Part shown: positions 37,384 to 47,229 of the stretch, piece after piece
Position numbering within the stretch: position 1 is the stretch's first letter
Layout of the letters: each line of letters starts with the position of its first letter
The notes under the pieces: model-generated
What the model was told of the DNA's origin: nothing
The model's database searches: none
The model's input: only the letters and a program-made list of their open reading frames with translations
Made by a program: the position numbers and the translations under genes
Assembly: GCA_036320915.1 (NCBI GenBank)
Contig: JAXBDG010000009.1
Location: 682,001-746,000 of the forward strand
Direction of reading: 5' to 3'
Source of the DNA: Linnemannia elongata
Taxonomy: Eukaryota; Mortierellomycota; Mortierellomycetes; Mortierellales; Mortierellaceae
Length of the DNA: 64,000 bases

Positions 37384-40282
37384 ATGGCAGCCAAAGCCAA
37401 CACCAACGGTCAGGCTACTCCGACACCGCCAGTCACCATCGGGTCGCTCACCAACCTCAAGGTCGCCGTCCCAGGGGCTAACCTCAACCTCGCCGGTGTC
37501 CTTCAATCGACCAACCACACTTCCCGTCGACTTGCTATCATCTGTCATGGTGTCCTCGGTAAGGACTAAAAGGAGGCGAACAAATCGGCCAGGACCTGAC
37601 CGGCGAATATTTTGAGAACCCTAGCTTGTTCGATGACCCGGCATTGCCCTCAGCCCACTGACCCGCTTTTCTCCTCTATCATCCTTCTTCCATTCTCCAT
37701 CAATTGATCGGCTGGATCTTTCTTTGCGCCTTCCCCATAGGCCACAAGAACTACCTCTTCCAGCCCAGCATCGCTAATGTGCTTGCCCCTCATATGGACA
37801 CCTTCCGGTTTGATTTCCGGTAAGGTTGCCGATTTCAATTGAAGCGGATTCAATCGTCGGTCTTGTGCGCCAGTCGCCGCCTTCCACCTCCTGTTCATGT
37901 CACACCTGAGTTGAGCACCCCGATCAACCACTTGCATACCCCACACACTCACCCTCCCCGTTCTCCCTTCTCCTCTTTCCTCGACGACAATAGCGGTAAT
38001 GGTGACAGTGAGGGCGTTATGGGTTACTCCAACTGGGACGATGACAAGGCGGATATTGACGCCGTCATTGCTCACTTTGAGCGCCAGGGGTATTATATCT
38101 ATGCCTTGATCGGACACTCTCGAGGTAAGGCAAATCCTTTTGTTCTACTGCACAAGAGCACTCTTTTTCTGCATGAATTATGACATACCCCATTCCCAGT
38201 CGATCTGTAATGTTCACTTTTCTCTTTTTTCTTTTGTTTACCTCGGTTCGATCCATTTCAGGGGCCATTTCATGCTTAAACTATGCCGCGACATCACATC
38301 ACGTCCCTATGATTCCTTACATTGTCAGCATCAGTTCCCGCTTTGACATGTCCGATGTCAAGCGCAAGCACGGACCAGAGGTCTTGGAATTGTTAGAGAA
38401 ACAGGTAAAGCGTGTTTAGGTGACATATGGCAAATGCCTGCGCTTGGATGTTTACATGAAACGCGTCTCTCAGTCACCGTTGCTAAAGTCTCGATTGCAA
38501 ACTCTTCGTTGTATGTTTGTAGGGCCACTTTGACTGGCAAGCTCGCACTGGTGGCAAGAACATTACCCTTCGCGTCACCCAGAAACACTTTGACGACTTT
38601 TTGGACTTTGACACCGCCGCGGGTAAGAATATATTTGTTTCTGAGTGTTGTCACACCTAATTCAACAGAGCCCGTCTTTCATCCGTGGGCATGTTAAATA
38701 ACCATATGTCCATTTCTTTGCTCTCTGCTAGTCGCCCATATTCCATCGATGACCAATATCCTTTTGATTCACGGATCCGATGACGATGTAAGTCGTGGCA
38801 CCACTCCCTTTACTTGAAACGAAAGCAGTTGTTTTGTATCTTACATCCTGACATTGACTTCATTTCATACCTGCAGGTTGTGCCTGTCAAAGATATTACT
38901 ACGTTGCAAAGCCATCTGTCGCATACAAGGACAGCAATGCGGATCATCACCAACGCGGATCACAACTACCGCCAGCACTACAACGACCTCAGTCAGATCA
39001 TTGGAGACTACTTTTCGGCAAAGGGACGCAAGGCAGACTGGACCCGCCGCATCCTCCCCAACTGGAAGACCTGGGTTCATGCTGTCGGTGGCGTGCTGAA
39101 CTTTAGGACTATCGGCGATATCTGGATCCCCTCGCAGGCAGATGGCACCGTTAGTTATCTTCGCCCTGGTATCATCTACCGCTGTGCCGAGTAAGTGTGT
39201 CTGAAATGGATGGCGCGTGGGTCGTTTCTTGAGTAATGTTTCGAAGCTAAAGCTAATCTCGTTCTCCGTTTTATTAAATAGCATCTCGAAACCCACCCCT
39301 GAGGGCATCAAGGTCTTGGAGGCACTCAACATTACGGACGTCTTTGATCTTCGCTCCAACTCCGAGACGGAACGCCGCGGAACCTTGTAAGCTTCAGGAA
39401 GTCAAGAAGTCGTCGGATCAAAGGAACATGCACGGGTAATGGATATTCACACTAATTAACGCGAACACGGTATCTCATTATCTCTTTAGTGAAGGAGAAA
39501 AGATCAGGCGCCACCATACTCCAGTGTTCGCAGAGGTCGACTACTCGCCAGCGCAGATTGCATTGCGCTTCAAGATGTACCTTGGAGGCACCGAGGGCTT
39601 CGCTCAGGCCTACATGTCGATGATGCCCAACATCCGCAACTTCTTCCCTCCAGTATTGGAGCATATCGTCAAGAAGAAGACACCCTTCATTGTTCACTGC
39701 ACAGCTGGCAAGGACCGGACCGGAGTTACGTGCGCCCTTTTGCAGATGATCTGTGGAGTCGATGAAGAGCAGATCGCATGGGAGTACGAGTTGACTAGCC
39801 GCTGCATGGCCAGTAAGTTAACGATAGGGCCTTTTCAAGCCTCTTCACAAGTTTGTTTTTCTGGTCATGCCATGGTTTCTAACGATCAGTGCTTCGTCCT
39901 GCTTTGTGACCGAATAGTCAAGGAAGAGGATGTGGAATTCTTGAAGGCTGCCATGGGAGGAGAGACTTCCGATGCCCAACTCGAGGCCCAAGTCCGCGGT
40001 GTTCTTTCTACCAAGTAAGTCTCTTTTTCGTTCGTTGCATTTCGTCGATCATTCTTAGTTATGTATTTAAGTTTGTCCATGGTACTCAATTGATGTTTCC
40101 TTCTATGACAACACTATTCCAATAGCGAGGAGTATATGCTTAGGTTCCTGGAGGAATTCCATGCCAAGTATGGGACGATTACGGACTTTTTGGTGAATGA
40201 GCTGGATATGACGCTTGAAGATATCCAGGCTGTACGGGATGTGTTGCTTGTCAAGATACCCGTGCCCCGTGCGGCGATGTAA
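37384..40282 (+). CDS. Alpha/beta hydrolase fused to a protein-tyrosine phosphatase
   Basis: Exons: 37384-37558, 37741-37819, 37994-38124, 38262-38404, 38523-38622, 38732-38787, 38877-39190, 39282-39386, 39490-39812, 39918-40014, 40126-40282, giving 559 residues. Residues 1 to about 275 are a serine hydrolase: oxyanion HGVLG, nucleophile elbow GHSRG (S127), acid near D226-D228 (HGSDDD) and H257 (DHNYRQH). From about residue 290 (NFRTIGDIWIP) to the end lies a Y_phosphatase3-type domain with the CX5R loop HCTAGKDRTG (C438, R444). Both catalytic sets look intact, so one polypeptide may combine an esterase or peptidase with a tyrosine or phosphoinositide phosphatase. Frame closure across all ten introns argues against an accidental merge of two genes, as does the lack of a stop or start between the domains. 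Substrates are unknown. AATAAA lies at 40344-40349. Confidence 0.85.
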
Positions 40283-40603
40283 AATATGACTGGATCGATC
40301 AAATTCTCCATGTGCGCCTGTTCAAAGACACACTTCCCAAAGTAATAAATAATCAAGCAGAACACCCGTTTAGGCGTCTTTTCTTCTTCTTCTCTCTCCT
40401 ATCTTATCTTTTTGTCTTCTCTTTTTCATTCAAAACTCTCTCTCTCTCTCTCTCTTTCTCTCCTTTCTTCTTTTCCATTCCTTCGATCCATTCATTGCTC
40501 TTGATCACTTCACCTATTTTTGTATATCTCACTCCTTTTCTCTCTTTCATCCTCATCACTCTAACAACAACAACTACAAACAAACAAACAACGACAGTTG
40601 AAC
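40283..40603. promoter_or_regulatory. Intergenic with CT-rich leader of the hydrolase gene
   Basis: 321 bp. AATAAA at 40344-40349 probably ends the upstream transcript. A strongly pyrimidine-rich block (about 40376-40500) containing a CT repeat near 40436-40455 precedes the next start codon and probably marks its transcription start region. Confidence 0.5.
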
Positions 40604-42756
40604 ATGGACATGGAGACAGTCTCACAGATCCTGATGGGACATCAACAACCGTCCTGGGACTTTTTCAACGCCACTATCGCTGCAGGACCCCTTCGCTTCC
40701 TAGCAGCCCTGGACCAGAACGATGGATCCTTGGTCTTGCCCCTCTTGGTCCTCCTCCCCTTCCTCCTCGTCTCGCTCTTCCGCCACTACACCAACTCAGC
40801 AGTCGTCCTGACCTACAATGACGACCCTGCATCGATCCGCCTCTTCAACCAACGGACAGGCAAGGAACAGACCGAGAACCTGATCGATTACATCCTCAAG
40901 AAATGCCCTTCGCTCTCGGATCCTGCCAAGGGAGCTACATTCAAGCCCACAATGTGGATGACCAGTGGACATCTTCAGACTGCCTATGCTGCCTACCGTG
41001 ACTTTAACAGCGTCTACAAGATTCCTTATGAACGGTAAGAAGATTTGGAGGAAGATGAAAAAGTGGGAAACCCTCGGATACTTGGACAATATGACGACCT
41101 AGCCCAGCAAACAGGAAAACAGGAAAACAAGAAACAGCTTGTCATCGAAGCATAATTTTATTTTCTGAGTTGTTCGCCATATGAATATTTTTTGTGTTTC
41201 AAACGGGGCTCCGGGGAAACAGTCGCCGAAGAAACAAACATTGATGTTATCTTCCTTCTGTCCGATCGAGCCAATGGTCTCACAAAGCGCTGTCTTCTCC
41301 TATATGAAAGGCATATACATGCACACGCACGCCTCAAAAGCCTGCTATACTCATGTCTATCATTGCCGAACATCCATCCTTATCATCTCCTTATTTTATT
41401 TCTCTATTGTTAATAGTGAACTGCTTTCGACTCCAGATGGGGGAACTGTCTCAGTCGATTGGGCCCCCTCGGTCAAGACCATGCCTGCCGATGACACACC
41501 CACACTCGTCCTCCTTCACGGCCTCACTGGTGGAAGTCACGAGTCCTACATCCGCGCCTTGGTCGAGACCATGACCAAGGATCATGGCTACCGCTGTGTT
41601 GTCTTTAATGCTCGTGCCTGTGCCAACACCGAGCTGACCTCTGCCCAGCTGTACTGTGGTTCCTGGACTGATGATCTCCGCATGGTTGTCAAGCATATCC
41701 GCAAGACTCTGCCCGAGTCCAAGTTAATGAGCGTCGGCTTCAGTTTGGGTGCCAACATCTTGATGAACTACATGGGCGAGGAGGGTGATCAGTGCGAGTT
41801 CTTGGGCGCCATGTCTGTCGGCAACCCTTTTGACCTTATGGGGTAAGGTCTTAAACGTTCACTTGTTTTTTTTTGTATTCACTAAATAGGCTTCATATCT
41901 AACCTTAATTTTCTTACCTTTTCTAACGTGTAGGACATGCTTGGCAATTGAACGTGGATGGCTCGGAAGCAAGATTTACTCGCCTGCCATGGGCGGAAAC
42001 TTGAGGAGGATCTTCATGAAGCACACCAAGTGGTTTGAGAACTCGGATATCGTGGATGTCGATCTTGTGCGTCGTGGAAGGTCCATCCGCGACTTTGATG
42101 ATGCCGTTACCCGCCGAGTCTTTAAGTACAGGACTGTCCACGAATACTACCGCATGGCCTCTTCCTCCCAACGTATCCTCGACATCAAGCGTCCCTTCCT
42201 CTGTCTGAACGCTCTGGATGATCCTATTGCCGTGTCGGAATGTTTACCCCGGGATGAGGTCAAGAACAACCCCTTTGGACTGTTGGCGACGACTGCACGC
42301 GGTGGACATTTGGGCTGGTTTGAGGGATTCTTTAGCCAGAAGAGATGGTGCACCAAGCCCTTGGCTGAGTTCTGTATTGCCTTATTTGAGGCTGACCGTA
42401 GACCTGTCTCCCGTACCCCTTCGAACAAGCCCAAAGCTGTTGCTGATGTGTCGACTATTGAGAACAAGAAGAAGCAGCAGGATGATAACAGCGGAAACCC
42501 CGAGAGCCACATTGTTCGGAATATCAAGACCTTAGAGCATATGGACCAGGGTGGCGCTACAACCATGCCCCTGAGGAACAAGATGGCGGCTGAGCAGCAT
42601 ACCCAGAAGGCGAGCCACAGTCAACAACATGTCGACCGTCAGGTGGTCGAGAGACACGACAAGAAGAACGCTCTCGCCATCCGTCCATTTTCCCGCAAGT
42701 CCTTCTGGGCCACCCTTTTGCCCCTCATTGTCTACTACATCATGAAGCGTAGATAG
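40604..42756 (+). CDS. YheT/ABHD1-3-type alpha/beta hydrolase, membrane-associated
   Basis: Exons 40604-41034, 41417-41842 and 41934-42756 encode 559 residues. The family includes yeast Eht1/Eeb1 (medium-chain ester synthesis and hydrolysis) and animal ABHD1/ABHD3 (phospholipid hydrolysis), so a lipid-ester substrate is likely. Visible are a hydrophobic segment at about 43-60 (LVLPLLVLLPFLLVSLF), the family motif TSGHLQTAYAAY, oxyanion HGLTGGS, nucleophile GFSLGAN (S253), acid D381 (LNALDDPI) and H411 (GGHLGW). The C-terminal ~120 residues are charged and disordered, then end in a short hydrophobic stretch before a basic tail (YYIMKRR), which could be a second membrane contact. The first intron is long (382 nt). 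It lies 321 bp after another hydrolase gene, but the two are not close paralogs. Confidence 0.9.
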
Positions 42757-42851
42757 ATATAGATATAGATAATCGTTTCTCATAGACCTCACTCACACCA
42801 TTCATGTCTCAAATGCATTTTTATTTTCGCTTTCCTTAAATCAAAACAATC

Positions 42852-43555
42852 TTAAATGACCAATGGTTCAGAGGGGATGGCACTACTTTTGAAAAGGATC
42901 TGGAAGAGCGCCAGTCCAACAGCAACAAAGATCACAAACTGGAAGATCCAACGGGTCCAAACCCTCGACACACCCTCGACGCTAGTCATTAAATCCATGT
43001 TCCTAACAAAGATCTCTCTCGCCTCCTCAGCAATCGCCTCTCGACCCTCAAGCGTCAGTTTGGTCTCGGGGACACCTTCTGCAAGGTTCATCTCTGCGAT
43101 TGAGTTGAGCCGGTCCTTGAGTGTGGATTTCACCTTGTTCGGGTCCAATTTCTTCCCCTTGCTTCCCTCTCCTGCTCCTCCTGTTGCTCCCGTAGTAGTG
43201 GTGGTGGAGGATGTATTGTCGCGGAAGGTAAAGATGGCGATACCATCATCATTTTCTCCACCGAGTTTCTTGGCAGGTGGGGAGGGGAAGAAGTGTGTGG
43301 ATTTGATGATTTTTGAACGGGTGATTTGGCCGCCGAAGAAGAGGCCTAGGTAGAGGGTTGCTGGGTAGGCAATTAGTTTTTCTGGCTGGCGCTTTGCGAT
43401 GTCCCTGATGTGTTCCTATTTTTTCAGTGGGAAGAGGGAAGCAAAAAGAGTCAGTCAAGCAAGGGGTGGTGATGTTAGAGAAGAGAAGTCATTTGGGCGT
43501 AATGGACTGGGATCATTACAATGCACCTTGCTCCCTCCCTCCCCTCCCTCGTGCG

Positions 43556-43594
<39 letters not shown>

Positions 43595-44204
43595 AACGAC
43601 AAATGCTCCCGCCCATGCCCACGCCCACGCCCACACCACCCCAAAAACAATTATTTCCCCTTTCCAAATAACAAAGCAACAGACGAACCATATACTCCTG
43701 GACTTGCTTAGATGGTTGAACATGATCTTTCCAGTCAGATCCATAAAAGTACGCCAGGTCGGCTTCAAAGGCTTCTGTCCTCCTGAGTTCGGGTGAGTAA
43801 GTATGTTCGACCCATGGGTGAGCTGGCCATTTCTGCTTTTGGCTGTCGATGGTGGATGTTTTCAGGTGCCGGTCGTACTCTTCTTCGAAGGTCTTGAAGA
43901 CATAGTAGAAGCCTAGGAGGATCTGGCGGTAGATCTAGTGAAATGAAAGACGTGTTTTTATCCAACGGTTAGTGTGCGGTACCGCCATGTTGTCGTTTGA
44001 GCACAAAAAAAAAAAAAAAAAAAAAAAGACGGCGTGTATATGTGGAGTATGTTTGTGTGAGTTGCATACCTGGTAGTCAAGGACGGCAAAGAGACCAAGG
44101 CTGACGAGACGGTCTGTCTTGCCGTGGAGGCCCTTTGTCTTTTGACGGAGCTCGTCTGTGAGGGGGAGAGGCTTTGTTGTTGCTTGAGCTGCTGTGGTGA
44201 CCAT
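42852..44204 (-). CDS. Heme oxygenase-like protein with C-terminal membrane anchor
   Basis: Exons 44204-44070, 43934-43689 and 43415-42852 encode 314 residues, close to yeast Hmx1 (317). Heme oxygenases open heme to biliverdin, CO and iron at the ER. The proximal helix (LTDELRQKTKGLHGKTDRLV) has the heme-ligand histidine at H27, followed by YRQILLGFYYVFKTFEEEY. The distal helix reads YLGLFFGGQ (149-157). The Gly-Gly-Gln is kept, but the position of human Asp140 (YLGDLSGGQ) is L152, so normal oxygen activation may be altered. A Thr/Gly-rich linker and an amphipathic segment precede a transmembrane helix (WIFQFVIFVAVGLALFQILF), as in tail-anchored heme oxygenases. The second donor (GTTCGT) is weak but phase-correct and restores QEYM-EHIRDIAK. 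Both introns contain long homopolymers. Confidence 0.87.
43556..43592. repeat. A37 homopolymer in heme oxygenase intron 2
   Basis: Thirty-seven consecutive A on the plus strand (T in the transcript sense), inside the 273-nt second intron. Confidence 0.95.
44005..44027. repeat. A23 homopolymer in heme oxygenase intron 1
   Basis: Twenty-three consecutive A on the plus strand (T in the transcript sense), inside the first intron. Confidence 0.95.
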
Positions 44205-44560
44205 AATGCAGTGAGTTGGAGAGAAAGAGAGTAAAGAGAAGGGACAAAACGGAAGGTGGAGGCAGAACGCAGTTCAACATTCAGGCCAAGGAAGATTCTC
44301 TGGTCGCATAAGCTTCGCATCACATGTGAGTTGGTGGTGGGAAGTGGGCGAAATTGATCGAAGAAAAAGAAGTTCCGTCCCTTGGACTCTTGGACGCGTG
44401 TGCCTGCGTGTGTTGCGTAAGAAGAGCAAACGTCTTCTTAAGGCAGCACTTTATCTTCTTTTTTTCTTTTGCATTACACCTCTCCTCGCTTCCGCCCTTT
44501 TCATCACCCTTCACACTCTCTTCATTTCTTCCTCCCCCATCCCAACTATATTCATCCAAC
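44205..44560. promoter_or_regulatory. Divergent promoter region, heme oxygenase (-) and PPPDE protein (+)
   Basis: 356 bp between two divergent start codons. The right side (44450-44560) is pyrimidine-rich on the plus strand. No clear TATA box or iron-regulator site could be assigned by eye. Confidence 0.45.
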
Positions 44561-46871
44561 ATGTCTGAAAAAGTCACTCTCTTTGTCTACGACCTGTCCC
44601 ATGGAATGGCCAGGAACATGTCCCTCGGCTTAGTCGGTCGCCAAATCGGTACTTTCATTCATCCTCCACTACTGGGCACCCTTTGCTCGCATATCATTTT
44701 TACTCTGACCGCCACTTATCTGGCCAACTGAATGAAAATGCTAACATTCACCTTTTTCATTGATAGACGCTATCTATCACACATCGGTCGTCATCTTTGG
44801 ACGGGAATTTTTCTATGGACAGGGCATCATGAGCGCTATCCCTGGAACCACACCCCACGGACAGCCCATGGAGAGAGTTGACATGGGCGAGACTGAGATT
44901 CCACAGGAGGTATTCATGGAGTTTATGGATAACATGCGGGAGACCTACACTGCGGACGCCTATCATCTCCTTGGTGAGTCCATAATCCTCTTTGCGTTCT
45001 CAAACTACCGCCACCAAATATTTGCACGTATGATTATTATTTCGGTTTAGCGAAGAAAACTTGGCATTCCAAAGCGACTAACACTCCATGGTCTCTTACC
45101 TACACGGAACATAGACAACAACTGCAACAACTTTTCGAATGACGTCTGCCAATTCTTGGTGGGAAAGAACATTCCAGACAGGATCACATCCTTGCCCGCC
45201 GACTTTTTGAATACACCTTTCGGGCAATCAATGCGACCCATGATCGAAGGCATGTTCGGACCCAGTCGACACACTCCCAGTCCTTCCCCTTTCGGTCTCC
45301 CAGAATCAGTTCCCAGTTCAGGACTCTCAACAAACTCCTTCTCGGCACCATCAGCAATCACAGGTGGCGCCACTGTGCCCTTCATGACTGACCTGTCGCT
45401 GCTCAGGAGCACGATTCAAAACAACACAGCGACAGTGGTTTATTTCACATCGGCTACATGCCCACCTTGCCGTGTCATCGCCCCCATCTACGACGAGCTG
45501 GTTCTCTCAAAGGGCAGTCAGATCAAGGGTGTCAAGGTTGATATTGGAATGGCGCAGGCGATCGGACGAGCATATGAGGTTCGGTCGACTCCAACGTTCA
45601 TGTTCTTCCTCCGTGGCGAAAAGTTCTCGCAGTTCTCTGGAGCCGATCAGGCAGAGCTCAGGAGTAGTATTGATTTGCTCATCTACAGCGCACATCCTGG
45701 TAAGCACCAGCGTCTTGACAATGAGGAAGGAGGATATCTGATATGGACGCTTTATTAGGCGGTTACTAACAGCACTGTGTTTCAACTTTTCTCTGAACGT
45801 TAGCTCACCCACATGCGTTGCTGTCTCTTCACCAGTACAAGGGACTCTCAGGAACACCCATTGTCTTCAATTCACTTGATAATGTTGACCCCGTGTTTGC
45901 CAAACTCAAGACCTTCTTGCCTGCTGAGAAGGGTCTCACTGAGGGCGACATCAAGCAGCTGGATAAGATTCAGGCATGGCTCAAGAAGCGTGCTGCTGCC
46001 AAAGCCAACCAAACCCCAGAACCTACCATGGGCGAGCTTGGACCCTCTTGGAAGCCTCTCTTGAGTACGTTTAATAGCCCTCCTTTGTTTGAAGTTCTGC
46101 GGCATGTATGTGGAGAGAGCTCAACTAACAGGTTGATGGTGTCATTATCTGATTTATTCTTTTGTAGCCAAGATTGCGTCGATCTTGCCCTATGAGAACC
46201 AGTTTCCATTGCTAGACATTCTTCGGATGCTCGTTCTTCACGCACGAGTCGCAGAGGTGTACGCCAAGGACGGGAACCATACATTGATCAATACATTCAA
46301 GGCAGTTGCAACTCATGGCAACGAGGGGTCCAAACCCGCAGCACTAATGACTCTCCGGATTGCCTGCAACGCCTTCAGCACCCCTCTCCTTGGCACCTAT
46401 GTTCTTTCCTCCGCAGCTCGCGAATCAACAAAGCAGCTTTTGGTTACCACTCTTTTGTCGACTGTCGATCAACAGCGTCAAACTGCAGCCTCGTTAGCAT
46501 TTGATATCGGTGTCAAGGTTGCGGAATCGAGGAGCAGGGCCAAGGATACGGTACACCCTTCTCTCGGAGGTGATATCTTGGAGGATTTGGAGGAGGACTG
46601 GAACATGGAGTGCCTGAGCGCAATTGCGGCAGCGATGGAAAAGGAGACCTCTGAGGAGATCCTGCACAGGTTGGTGGCATCAGTGGCTAACTTTATCTAT
46701 ATGGAGGAGGGCCATTCTGGAGCAGTGTTGATTAATATCTTGGGTGTCCCTGATGTATTGAGGGAAAAGGTGCAGAACAAGGTTGTCAAGTCTGCAAATG
46801 TTGTCGGGTTGTGTCAGGAGGTCCAAGAGATGATCCGGACGGCTGTTGAGGCGCAATCTGCGTCGTCTTAG
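44561..46871 (+). CDS. PPPDE (DeSI-type) peptidase - thioredoxin - PUL protein
   Basis: Exons 44561-44648, 44767-44973, 45115-45699, 45804-46064 and 46168-46871 encode 614 residues. Domains in order: PPPDE/DUF862 deSUMOylating or deubiquitinating-type cysteine peptidase (about 4-125), with catalytic H34 (DAIYHTSVV) and C102 (DNNCNNFSND); a Ser/Pro linker; a thioredoxin fold (about 190-295) with CPPC at 214-217 and the cis-proline stretch RSTPTFMFF; and an all-helical PUL domain (about 375-614). PUL domains, as in Ufd3/Doa1/PLAA, bind the C-terminus of Cdc48/p97, so the protein may link ubiquitin-like removal and redox state to Cdc48. PPPDE-thioredoxin fusions are known in fungi, and all catalytic residues are present here. 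AATAAA is at 46917-46922. Confidence 0.92.
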
Positions 46872-47229
46872 TTACCCCTGGTCTGGGAGGAAAAAGATTC
46901 CTCGAACAAGACGCATAATAAAATCCTACATGAAAATAGAATTCTTGGTCGGGATCTTGAGATGGGCACTCGATGACGGACGACGAGGCAATTCTTTCTG
47001 GTTTCTAAAGGGCGATTTATTTGGTTGCGTCAGTTTTTGGCTTTACACGTTCAGAAGGAACAATATTTGAGAAATAAATGTTTATTAGAGTTGCTTCAAA
47101 TGCTGGTATTCAAAAAATGTCGTGTTGGTTAAAAAAGTAAATGAAAGGGTATCCGTGATAACTAAGGCAAAGATAAAAAATAAAAAAAGTGTTGATAGAA
47201 AAAAACGTGTTACCCAGCTCCCATCTCCC
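46872..47229. other. Convergent intergenic region with facing polyadenylation signals
   Basis: 358 bp between two stop codons. AATAAA at 46917-46922 serves the plus-strand gene, and TTTATT at 47081-47086 (AATAAA on the minus strand) serves the phospholipase gene. No gene is seen. Confidence 0.65.

Noticed and set aside
37384..42756. The two adjacent hydrolase genes both encode exactly 559 residues
   Set aside because: Domain order, exon structure and sequence are unrelated, so the equal length is coincidence rather than duplication.
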